DNA from: Notospermus geniculatus | Lineage: Eukaryota; Nemertea; Pilidiophora; Heteronemertea; Lineidae | Length of the DNA stretch: 64,000 bases | NCBI GenBank assembly: GCA_002633025.1 | Contig: NMRB01000638.1 | Location: 224,112-288,111, forward strand | Reading direction: 5' to 3' | Shown: piece by piece, positions 11,080-22,200 of the stretch | How the letters are laid out: the number at the start of each line of letters is the position of its first letter | Numbering within the stretch: position 1 is the first letter of the stretch | The notes under the pieces: generated by a model | What the model saw: only the letters and a program-made list of their open reading frames with translations | What the model was told of the DNA's origin: nothing | The model's database searches: none | Made by a program: the position numbers and the translations under genes

Positions 11080-11804
11080 NNNNNNNNNNNNNNNNNNNNN
11101 NNNNNNNNNNNNNNNNNNNNNNNNNNNNNNNNNNNNNNNNNNNNNNNNNNNNNNNNNNNNNNNNNNNNNNNNNNNNNNNNNNNNNNNNNNNNNNNNNNNN
11201 NNNNNNNNNNNNNNNNNNNNNNNNNNNNNNNNNNNNNNNNNNNNNNNNNNNNNNNNNNNNNNNNNNNNNNNNNNNNNNNNNNNNNNNNNNNNNNNNNNNN
11301 NNNNNNNNNNNNNNNNNNNNNNNNNNNNNNNNNNNNNNNNNNNNNNNNNNNNNNNNNNNNNNNNNNNNNNNNNNNNNNNNNNNNNNNNNNNNNNNNNNNN
11401 NNNNNNNNNNNNNNNNNNNNNNNNNNNNNNNNNNNNNNNNNNNNNNNNNNNNNNNNNNNNNNNNNNNNNNNNNNNNNNNNNNNNNNNNNNNNNNNNNNNN
11501 NNNNNNNNNNNNNNNNNNNNNNNNNNNNNNNNNNNNNNNNNNNNNNNNNNNNNNNNNNNNNNNNNNNNNNNNNNNNNNNNNNNNNNNNNNNNNNNNNNNN
11601 NNNNNNNNNNNNNNNNNNNNNNNNNNNNNNNNNNNNNNNNNNNNNNNNNNNNNNNNNNNNNNNNNNNNNNNNNNNNNNNNNNNNNNNNNNNNNNNNNNNN
11701 NNNNNNNNNNNNNNNNNNNNNNNNNNNNNNNNNNNNNNNNNNNNNNNNNNNNNNNNNNNNNNNNNNNNNNNNNNNNNNNNNNNNNNNNNNNNNNNNNNNN
11801 NNNN
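11080..11804. other. Assembly gap (725 Ns)
   Basis: Run of N. Open frames running through it are artefacts. Confidence 1.
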
Positions 11805-12764
11805 GTCTCGTTTTGCCATTTTGCGGTAAAAATCTACATGGAAAATGATTGTTAGTGTCATTCAGTGACGCGGGGCCTCTCTCCCCCTTGCTAGCTACGA
11901 TGGCCCACGACAAAGTGTTCCCCCTTCCTTAATCCCATGACAAAGAACACTAGGATCTCGGAGGGAGGGGCAGGTGTGATGTTTTTCAGTGTGTGGCCAT
12001 TTTTCCGGGAAACAGACTCGCTGTTTCTCGGTGTGTTGCTCATTGTCAAGTCGCGGCTTATTCCGTCAATCTATTGTAGGCTAATGGCACACGGGCCACA
12101 GTGAAAAACGTTACACCGGTCGGCATTAGAATCTGTCAGTACCGGTACCTCATCACTGGCAAAATGACAAGCACAAATGAAGGTGACGTTTGCCAGATGA
12201 AAAGGCCAAGTCGAAAAAAACCGAAAACCTCCGACACTCACCTCCCAGCGTCATCCCAATAAAAACCGTACGAAAATGGATAAGAATAACCAGGCGTTCT
12301 CAGGACATACCAATCAATGATCTTATCGTGGAAGACCCCCGTGTTGTTGAATCGGGCGACCCGTATAAAATCTCGATCGGGGACTTTCCACGGCTTCTGG
12401 AAGACGCAGCAAGGACCGAACGGCGCCCAGGGCGGGGAGAGGAGGTAGGATGTCTCGGCCCTGAAAGAGGACAGTCTTATGAAATGGTGGTCTTGTCGAT
12501 AAATCGTGCCAAGATTGTTACTTTCCCGGGGTTTCCTGAAGCTGCCGAACTTTATACTTTTTCTTTGACTATGGGCTTTTTTCAAGAGCCAAAATTTCAA
12601 GTCGAAGTTTGAAAAAGAGCAGCTGTGAAAGCTCCAGAGGCAACCAAAAAACGTGATTTTCATACGGACTTTGGGCAAAAAACGGCAAAAAATGTCTCCT
12701 GCCCCCCCCCCCCGAGAGGCTTTGCCCCCCCCTCCGGACCAAAAAGGTACATACGACCCTGCTG
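11805..12764. other. No supported gene; open on both strands
   Basis: Long open frames exist on both strands across about 12190-12680, but the plus-strand frame begins at a non-ATG codon and neither product resembles a known family. A poly-C run sits at 12700-12730. I see no credible exon. Confidence 0.4.
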
Positions 12765-13420
12765 ATGGCTAGTGACCGCAGCACCGATGGCCAGAGCTGC
12801 AGTTCGGCATCGGCACCAGCAGCACCGATGGTCACCAGCAGCAGTATCGACGGTATGGCGTCGGCAGCAGTAGCACCACCACCAAAGAGTACAGCAGTAG
12901 TGACAGCAGCACCGACGGTCGCAGCAGCAGTCGGGCGTCTGCAGCAGCAGCACCGAAGGCTATAGCAGCAGCGACAGTAGCACCGATGCCGCAGCAGCAA
13001 CACAGATGGAGCAGCAGCACCAACGGTCGCAGCAGCAGCACCGAAGGCTATTCATCGTATCCATGACGTCGTATCCAGGCCTACATGACGTTGACAACGT
13101 TGTGACGTTGCGTCTTTTTGCCCACCAGCTCCTTCAGCAAAGCCATGAAATTTGCCCACCACCCTTGCGACGTCAGCAATGGCGGACACTGTCGGAGTTA
13201 CGTCATGGATACGATGAATAGCAGCATCGACGGCAACAGCAGCAGTCGGGCGTCGGCAGCAGCAGAACTGATGGCTCTAGTCAGCGAAAGCAGCATCGAC
13301 GGTCACAGCAGCAGTTTAGTATCGCATCGGCAGAAACTGCACAACAGTATCGACGGCCACAGCGGAAGCCTCTCAGCAGCAGCAGAGGCCATAGCGATCG
13401 CATGCAGGCATGCAAAAACT
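12765..13420 (+). repeat. CAG/GAC-rich degenerate trinucleotide tract
   Basis: A 'gcagcagcaccgacggt'-like unit of about 15-30 bases recurs irregularly, giving Ser/Ala/Thr-rich frames on the plus strand and Leu/Cys-rich frames on the minus strand. Periodicity rather than coding explains the open frames. Confidence 0.75.
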
Positions 13421-13705
13421 CTGCAAATAAGTCATGTGAATGTTGGCAGTCGTTTTGAAACTGGATCACTGATGGCCTAAGTCGATCACCAACTAACGTC
13501 ATTAAGGTAATCACCGACCAATTATTAACCGATATGATTTGGGATGTGCCAATTCAATGTTCACCTGAGCCTCCACATGTAGGCTATTTGCTGATCTACG
13601 ATCGGAACTCTTGGCCCGAAACCAAACATCGCGAGCAGAGTTGAGAGTGGTTGGCCTGGAGAAGCCCGGTGCGATGACGTTCATTCTGGGAATATCTGAG
13701 AGGTT

Positions 13706-16700
13706 TTAGCGCTCTCGCCCTTCGTCGTCACCGCACACACGGCTCGTAAAAAACGCACCAAATTCGGTGCAGTCGTACTCGGACCAATTGATCTCATCAT
13801 CATAGGATGTGAGCCCCGACGAAATATCCCTGGAAGCCGCCATCATCATGATCATGGATTCCAATATGGCTGCCATTTTGGACACCTTTTCCCATAAGAT
13901 CATGGACGAGTGATTAATCATCCCTGGCTCTTGACGTCCGTCGCATGGGACACTAAAGCCGTGGTCCCTTGACTATACCTTTGCAAGGGCAAGTAAAAGA
14001 TCCACATTCAAGCGAGGAACATGAGTAGCTTGAGATGGCCTCTTCCTTACATACCAGGGCCAATAATGCTATGGCTTCCGCACTGACGGAAAATCAAATA
14101 ATGTACAAATCATGGACGAGTGGCAGGCAAACGGGCAAGAATACAAGAAAAAGGTAGATCTAGAGATGTCTCTACCAACCTGTGCCAGAACGTACACGGC
14201 CAGTGATGATCGGTCGCAAAGATCGGGAGACAAAAGTCGTAGAATTCTTCCACGAGTGCTGGTATCGTGTGGTCGTAGTATGAGAACCCTCGGCCCACCT
14301 CGTACGGGGCTGGTGGAAGCGGGTCGTAAGGTGGCCGGGCGGCCCAGACCGGGTGGTTGTACACTAACCAGTCGGACTGGAAACGCTTTGGTAGGAGCGG
14401 TAGCGGTCGGGACGCCGAGCTGTTTATCTGGGAAAAAAGAAAAGGTGGAACTTCAGGAGGCAAAAATTACTGATTGGTAGAAACGGAGAAAATTCAAAGC
14501 TCTTTTCAAAGAAAATGCTCTACTGTCTGATGCGAATGGAAGCGTCATGCCATGCTTTTGACTCGGTGGGTCATTTCATGACGTCATCTCTGCGAGCCAT
14601 GTCTGTGATGAACGAAAACTGCGGGTTTAGGTTGCCCGCGAAGCGGTCATCTTGACTACCAAAGGTTGTGACATCGCTCCGCCCTCCAACTACGCTGATA
14701 TAGTAGACTCATGATAGGACATGATGCGAAGTGGCTAACTACACACGATTTCCAAACTCACTGGCGCAGGATATGTGCTGCCAGCTTTAAGCCAGCAGCA
14801 CACCAGGCCATATCGCAACCGATCTGATCGCCACCGATCTTGTCGCCAGCCATCGCAGACTAGGCGATATCGGCTTTGGTGTTGTTTGATATTGGTCGGT
14901 CATCGCGAGAAGATTCCACGCATCGCTGCCCAACGCACACCTGGCGTCAACAGCCGAATTTGCTCGCTTGCATCAGCATCGCCTGGTGTGCTGCTGGTTG
15001 TCGGGGAGCTGACTCCACTGAGATAGTCCCACAGACATGAATTTGTTGCGTGCTATGAGAAGGTCGCCTAATTTTTTCTACCATTTGATGGCGCTGCGAC
15101 CGTATCCACTTTTCCACTGTGACGTTGTACAGAACGTCAACGTCACACTGCCGTGACGTTGTGGCTTCATGCTCGCACCGCACATTGCCACGGAGATGAC
15201 GTCCAGGGGCCGGTTGTTCAAAGCAAAGGTAAAGTTATCGGCCGATAACTCTTATCCACCGATAAATATCCCCTATCCACCGATAGTTAACCAACCGATA
15301 ACTTTTGGTTGTTCAAAGCATGGATTGAGGTGTAGGTAACTATCGGTGGATTTATCGGTGCAATATCCCATAATGCATCAGTATATTTCCCATAATGCAC
15401 AGTGCAAAATTTCACAACATCCTGTTGAGGCAGGTATTGCGCAATCACTCCACTCCAGCAGCAAGTGCCAGTTTCAATGCAAATTGTCAGTGGTGCAAAA
15501 TATCAGAATTCTGTCAGTGAAATAGCTAGGCCTATTAAATCTTGGCTACTGACACTTATATCTTTTAATAAATGAAGGTGTACTATGATGGGTAATTTTT
15601 ATAGGTGGAACGCATTGCGAGACCAGGGGCAGAGCACATCTGAGGCAGTTATGTGACAATTTCTCTCAGTAGGCCTAGTCCAGAATGCAGTCATGTATTT
15701 TCATGTTTCATTTCATTAACTGATTTTGAACACATTTTCCAGAGAGAGAACTAATTGAATGTGACCTGATCGAAGATTTGAATTTTTTAGTGCTACCACA
15801 CGTGGTCAATTTAATATGCCTATTAACATGATTAATAATATCTGAATCTTGAAAAAACCCAGCAAATTGGGGGGGGGGAGATCCTGTGTCAGGCCTAGTC
15901 ATTATTGAACATTTCGGATCCAAAAACCAAGTGGAACTAATATATTCCCACTTTCCAATGTTGAATCAGTGACACTGATGCTTGTGCAATATGGAAAATG
16001 GGGTGAGGCTCTAGAGTGAGTGCATCAACATGGTGCAATATGGTAAATGACTATGACGTCATGACGCTATGACACACAGAGACAGAGCTGGGGTCAGTCA
16101 GTGCAGTGACCTTGGCCTACAGTCTTCAGTAGATGTGTGACTCTCATTCTGTGTGGATGTGCTGTGTGGAATTTGTGGAGGAGGAGGGGGAAGCATCTGA
16201 TGATGTTTTGTAGGCTTTTGTTTGGATATGATGATAGGTAGGCCTATTTTGTTATATCTTGGCCTAGGCATGCTAGGCCATACCATGATTAATTAGTCAA
16301 AGACTTTGATGGGCCCAATTTAGGCCTGGGCCTAGGCCTACCAATGCAATGCAAATACCCTGCCCTGCTCTGTACAAAATGCACTTGACAGTGTTGAGTG
16401 TAGGCAGGGGCCTAAGGCAACTCATTGTGTCACATTTAGGCCTATTGGCTGGCACTGCAGTCTCTCTCACTCTTGTTTTGAATGTTTTAGGAAGTTCCAA
16501 AAGTGAATTTCAAAGTTAGGTTCAACATGGGCTTGATAATTACCTGCAGATTTTTTCATTGTGTGCTGAAAACTAGGCCTTGATTCTCGGAAATACGCAT
16601 CAGGCAGGCATTTTGGGGACCTTCACGATGCTATAAGACCTCGACCAGCATTCTCCCAACACTTTGAAAATCCAGTAAAATTCAATACGGGGCTTTAAGA

Positions 16701-16885
16701 TGATCGCGCAGACATGAATTTCTATTTGTGCTGTCAGTTTGTCTTACCTTCGGAGCTGTGATATTCGCTATCCAGATTGCCTCCCATGGTGTCAAAAACT
16801 TGCGCGGGACACTCTGCGGGTGAACCAACGTAGCATAGACAGAAAGCCCAAGGCATGCAAAGAGGGGTAGAGCTTTGAAATTCAT
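13706..16885 (-). CDS. Predicted secreted protein of 169 residues, three exons, family not recognised
   Basis: I reconstruct three exons on the minus strand: 16885-16748 (138 nt, phase 0 out), 14427-14180 (248 nt, phase 2 out) and 13829-13706 (124 nt, ending TAA). The junctions are GAAG|GTAAGA to tttttcccag|ATAA and CACAG|GTTGGT to gcttccag|GGAT. Phases agree at both joins. The start (MNFKALPLFACLGLSVYATL) is a clear signal peptide. The mature part has WEAIWIANIT with an N-glycosylation sequon, then a Pro/Tyr/Asp-rich core (PPYDPLPPAPYEVGRGFSYY, DHTIPALVEEFYDFC) with Trp and Cys residues, and an acidic Cys-containing end (INWSEYDCTEF, VCGDDEGRER). Four cysteines follow the signal peptide. The exon 3 acceptor has a weak pyrimidine tract. 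I know of no family that fits; a small secreted ligand or binding protein is possible but unproven. Intron 2 carries SINE S2. Confidence 0.5.
13921..14085 (+). mobile_element. SINE S2 body, headless copy
   Basis: It matches the body of the SINE at 5165-5440 (catccctggctcttgacgtc, cgtcgcatgggac, agtagcttgagatggcctct, ggccaataatgct) but lacks the tRNA-like head. It lies within intron 2 of the small secreted-protein gene. Confidence 0.7.
14775..15015. mobile_element. Inverted-repeat element, family E, copy 1
   Basis: The left end (ccagcagcacaccaggc) is inverted at the right end (gcctggtgtgctgctgg). The interior is rich in GCGAT/ATCGC words (gcgatatcggctttggtg, agaagattccacgcatcgct). A related sequence is at 31350-31565, and related inverted words occur at 31745-31880 and 17490-17690. 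Confidence 0.65.
15218..15360. repeat. Palindromic tract built on 'tatcggtgga'
   Basis: The motifs ggttgttcaaagca, ccgataact and tatccaccgata/tatcggtgga are repeated in both orientations, giving a hairpin-rich segment typical of a short inverted-repeat element. No coding content. Confidence 0.5.
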
Positions 16886-19207
16886 TGTGCTGACGCGATG
16901 ACAAACATCAACGGAGCCCAGTGAACTTGTAAAATGACATTTTTGTCCCTGGCAAATAAAATTCTCACGAAGTACACCCCTTTCATTTGCATTCCTGTCA
17001 GGCGCATCCGGATATGTCACGTGATAAGACAGACGACAATTTGCACAACCAAGATATGACTGACGGAGACGACAGACAACATCCACGCTGTGACAATGTA
17101 GATAAAGATGATTGTTTACAAACGAACGCGGCGATGCAGACATTAGGGCCGTTTAGACGACAAGCCAAAAAACCACATTCAGATTCGATCCGTTTGGATC
17201 CGATCGACCCGCATCCGATCTCATTTGCGTTTAGACGAGATTTGAATGTGGTCGTATATGTGGTCCAATGCGGTCCACATTCCACATTGGACCGCATTGG
17301 GTAGCGTTTACACACAAGCGTTTTGAACCACAATCGGATTCGATCGGATCGCATGTGGATTTTTGCCGGTCGTCTAAACGGCCCTATTGCTGCCCAATTT
17401 GTTTCGTTGGCGTTCATGAGATTTAGAGGTCTCATTATTTACGGTGCAGATTGTTTCTACGAAACGACTGGTTCACTCCAAAGGCACCTTGTCCAAACAA
17501 GGCCAACGAGCGTCAGACCAGATAGACTAGTGAGAATCAGATGCTCCAAAGGGGGCAGAACACCAGACGAGGTGAGGTCTGCGGTGACTGGTGAGATGAT
17601 CGGTGGCGGGGCGATCAGATCGCCTGCGATGTCGCCTCGCCTCGCCAGGTGTGTTGCTATGGTTACCGTCTTCGGTAATGTCCGTTTGGGACAAACTTGA
17701 CGCTAGGGGGCGATATCTGAGAATATCACCACTAGTATCGACGCTAGGTTTCCATCTTGAAAAGTAGTGCGCGCGCGGAGCGAACAGTAGAAATTCTTCT
17801 GTTTGTAAAGCGGTTACCCATCACGTCCTTTTCTACGCTTACAATATACATGTAGATCGTTGAAGATAGGTGTAGGCCTATACGTGTAAAGGTATAGGGT
17901 GATACAAATATCGGTGGAGTAGATATAAAGTATTTTCGACAAGATAAATACTATTTTCTGCAAATAATACCATTTTGAAAAAGAAGTTCGCGTCACGTGA
18001 TAGACCAGCCCACCGACGATGACGTCATGATTTTCAAGATGGCGAGCGTCAACGGCAGTGTTAAAATTTTCGTCCAAGTATCAAAAAATGTCAACACTGC
18101 GTGGAGTATGCCTCTTAACAGGTGCACAATCGCATGACATTCGACACAATTTACTTTATATCCGCGAGGTTTGGGTCCGATTCTTCTTTATCTCACCAAG
18201 TACATGTATCAAAATAACTTTCATCAAACTCCATGATAGTGCGCATCAAACATTCAAATCGGACACTTTTTCCATGAGGCAATGGTAGGCCTCGGTCTTT
18301 TTCCACGACCCAGCGAGATCTTCACGTACCAAACCCCTGAGAATGACCTACCAGTTCGGCAATCAACCTATTTCCCATTGATTCATGGGTTTTATGTAGG
18401 TTATGCGAGAGTAATCAACTTGGCAGAATCGCATCCATTATATGCTGAACTTTTCGAAATGCAACGAAAACATAGATCTACCGGTGTGGCGGTTTTTCGG
18501 ATGCTCACGGGCAAAGAGAAAAAAACACGCTAGCCTATAGGGCCTACGCTACCCAGCCACAGTAGAGAGACACCGGTATAAGCGGCACGTGACATTTTTA
18601 GGCCCCAAAACCAGAATGGGCTACCCATCTCACCCCCTGTCTGTTAAACTCGTACCCCACAGGTAGTCGCCATCGAGTTCGTTTCATGACTCCACCGCGA
18701 AAGGCGAACGACTCCCTAGAATGGGGACGATAGCCGACTTTTTCAATAGGTGTCACTAGTGGTTAAATCTATTGAAATGAAACTGACATCCCGGATCAAT
18801 TTCCAACACAAAAGGCGTCCATTGTATTTGGCCCAGGTTTCGGTGTGCTGCCCTCTGTTGAGCTAGCGTCCCCATTTGCCTAGCTGTCCAGAGGCAAGAG
18901 TGGTGTAACGTCTATCCCATTATTCTTTGGTAAAAGGCGCCATCTTTTATCAAGGTGACTCACGACACCAGCTAGCAAGAAGGTGATTGAGAGTATGGTT
19001 CCTTTAAGGAGAAATTTGCCTGTAACAGGTCTGGGATGAGTGTTTTTTCAGTTTTTGGCCTAGACCATCCCGCGTCTCGTGATTGGCGATCGGGGACGTC
19101 CTCGCGGCAATTTGGTGATTTTAATTTGGCCTAGTTTTTGCAATCGTAACTTTTTGCAATTCCCATAATGCTGAAAACACGGACATGACGGGTCGTGGTT
19201 CGCAGTG
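16886..19207. other. Intergenic region between divergent secreted-protein gene and glutamate receptor
   Basis: Presumed divergent promoter interval. Apart from the inverted-repeat element at 17146-17384 and a GCGAT-rich stretch at 17490-17690, I see no exon. The open frames at 18058-18530 have no recognisable homology. Confidence 0.5.
17146..17384. mobile_element. MITE with gggccgtttagacga terminal inverted repeats and TA duplication
   Basis: The ends gggccgtttagacga / tcgtctaaacggccc are exact inverses, flanked on both sides by TA. The interior is made of inverted 'ccgatc/gatcgg' and 'ccacattggaccgc' words. The size (239 bp) and TA duplication fit a Tc1/mariner-type non-autonomous element. 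Confidence 0.85.
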
Positions 19208-22200
19208 ATGGAGTCGTACAAAGTGTTGCTTTTCGCTGTCGCCCTTGAAATATCGGGGATTGCCTTCGCCGATGGCCAAGGTAGGTAATCCTTTGCCTTA
19301 ATTCCAAGAGATGACCGGTATTACACGTAGATGGTATCTTTCGAAGTTGTTCGGTATTAGGCCGAGATACCTTTCGAAGCCTGTTCACGGCGTACACCGA
19401 GCAAGCACGTACGTATCCAGGGCCCGTCCACTCATCTCACTGGGCCATCGGAGGCTAGGCTTGGCCCATCCTCCCACAGCAGGGGTTTTTACCTCGCTCC
19501 TCTTCATCCACTCACACAAACTTTGTGTGGGAGTGTATGAAGAGGAGCGAGACCAAGCCCTGCTGTGGGAGGATGGGCTTGGCCCGATCTCGGCGGGTGC
19601 GGCGTACTTGGAAATGCTATCATTGTCTTCAAAATCAAGCATTTAAGAGAATATGAGAACAATTTTATTCTAAAATACACAAACATGCTTCGCTTTCATA
19701 GAAATACCCCCAAGATGTGAGGCGGGATCTCTCAGCCAGGCAGGCACTACGCAGCACTTGAAATGTCTGGAAATCAATATTTCAAGATGGCTATCATGGA
19801 GCCATACTGAAACACACACCACAAAAGTGAATTCAAGACAAGCCGTTCTCCTTGAAATGTCCGGAAATCAAAATGGCTGCCGTGGCGGCCATATTGAAAA
19901 TCGAAGAGCACATGTACCTTCAACATTTGAAAATGAATTCAATCCGACAAGAGACGTACATTTTCCTTTGATATTCCACTACCTTTTTACTTCTAGAGGC
20001 GAAAATTATTCGGGTGACGTCAATATTGGTGAGTACCCAACAAGGCCATACTTTTGTGACTTGGTTCTCGGGTAAGACCGGGTCATAATCGAACTTTTTA
20101 TTACTAACAATTGAATGAGGAGGTTTTTACCACATTTTGACGTCTGTCAGCAAGATTTCAGCCCCACGATGGCGAACTTTGTACACACTGCTCCTGCTCC
20201 TTAGGACGCCTAGTAGTATAGCATTCAGTCGCGATCTCACCTATTGGAAAAAAAGTTTTAAAAAGTTTGGGTTTATAGTCCGATATCAACAACGGTAGAG
20301 GTGTCATCCGACTTTACACTTTAACCCCAGTCTATCCTGAAACCTTTCAGTAGAACTTAGATGAGCTGCTCATTCAGCGCCACAATCCGAGCATTTCCGA
20401 CCGGTACCCATTTATACACCTGGGTGGAGAGAGGTCAGTGAGGCAAAGAGACTTGCCCAAAGTCTCACGCTCAGTGGGATTCGAATCCGGGATCCTCTGA
20501 CCGCTAGTCGGAGACCCGAACCACTACACCACCGTGGCTCCCACTCCCACCACCGTGGAGTAGGTATTGTTCGCTCTCACATCTCAGAGGCAGACAGCAC
20601 CACCCATGCCGCGAGGTCATAAAGGAAATCCTCCAGGGTCCGCGGGTTCGGCCGAGCCATAGGCCTATAAATTGGGGTTCAGTATTGCTGTTCGCAAAAT
20701 CATATACCGTGCAGGATACCGAGCAATATCGAGAGTTTTCGCAAAGCCCCGAAACTCCGAACATGATTGGCCACCGTTGACTTTTAAAAAATTTATCTTT
20801 AAATTTCAGTCAGAGCCCTTTCTCATGTTGAAAGAGGGCTCTCACAAGGGTAACGACCGATTCGAAGGCTTTATTAAGGATATGCTGGAGGATATGTCTT
20901 CGATTATTCCTAATTTCAACTACACTTTACATCTTTCCCGAGACGGGAAGTATGGCTCGCTTAACCAAGATGGAAAATGGACCGGCATGATCGGGGAGCT
21001 GGTAAATGGGGTACGTTTTATGAAGGTTGTAGGCAACCCCTCTCCCCCTTTCACCGAAATCATAGCAATGGCCCTGCTGAATGCACGCGGGGCTGACGGT
21101 TGACAAAGCGAACTATTAATCCAAGCGTACGTACATCGACCCTGCAACTGGAAGCAACTGAACGCAACAGTAGCTATCGATGTACGCGTTCCGCGCACAT
21201 CGGTTACGACATGTCACTGCGGTAACAAGTGGCACAATCCAGTCTTCAATCTGCAATCCACATCGGACAGACAATGGTACAGAATGTGACACGGAAATTG
21301 TCGATGTATTCCGATCGGACCACTCGGGGATCATTTTATGGGTCACATGATTCCATCACGTGACCAGGTGTCCTCCCACAAACGAGGAAATTCATTGCCG
21401 AGAAGCAACCGTTGGCAACGAGTAGAACATGAGCAACTGGCTGGAGCTAGCGGCAACGGTCGGCAATAGCGTTGCTGTTGCGCGTACATCGGCCTGTTTG
21501 AGCATCTGATCAGTTGCTGCTGGTTCCAGGTAGTTGCCAACCGTGGCATTGCTGGTAGTTGCTTCCAGTCGCAAGGCCGATGTGCGCTAGGCTTAAACCA
21601 TACATGTACAAGAAAAAGATGTAAAATTTTAAAATTCGATACTGAAGACTATGGCCCGTATTCTAGAACCTTCCTTAACGTTAAGGTCGACCTTAAGTCT
21701 ATTGTAAAACCATCGAGAACAATAGATTTAAGGTGGACCTCAATGTTCTACAATACGGCCCTATAATTTTTTTGTTTGTATACAGGAAACCGACATGGTT
21801 GCTGCCGATCTTACCGCCAACTACATGAGGTCACAAGCAGTTGACTTTACAACGCCCTACATGTCCTACGGGTTGGTGATGTTAATGAACAAAAGGGATG
21901 TGACGTATGGTGAAAGGAAAAGCCGTATGGATATTTTTTTCCTTCTGCCATTTTCTTCCTCTGTGTGGGTGTGTCTGATCGTTGCTATGGTCGTGGTAAG
22001 TTGCCTGGTATGCGACAGACGCTGTTACAGCTGATCCGGGCCCCGTTTTGTGAGGAATCAATTTTTGTCAAGGATGGGTAGATACATGTACACCTGTATT
22101 AGGGAGGTTTCGCAAATCTGACGAAACACGAAGTACGAAATACGAAATTCAACTTCATTTCCAAGACCTAATAATTATATCTCCGGAGATGGTTGGTACC

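Noticed and set aside
11004-11913. Long open frames on both strands
   Set aside because: They run through 725 Ns; only a few real codons flank the gap.
12190-12678. 140-codon plus and 146-codon minus frames
   Set aside because: The plus frame lacks an ATG at its start, the two overlap, and neither product resembles a family.
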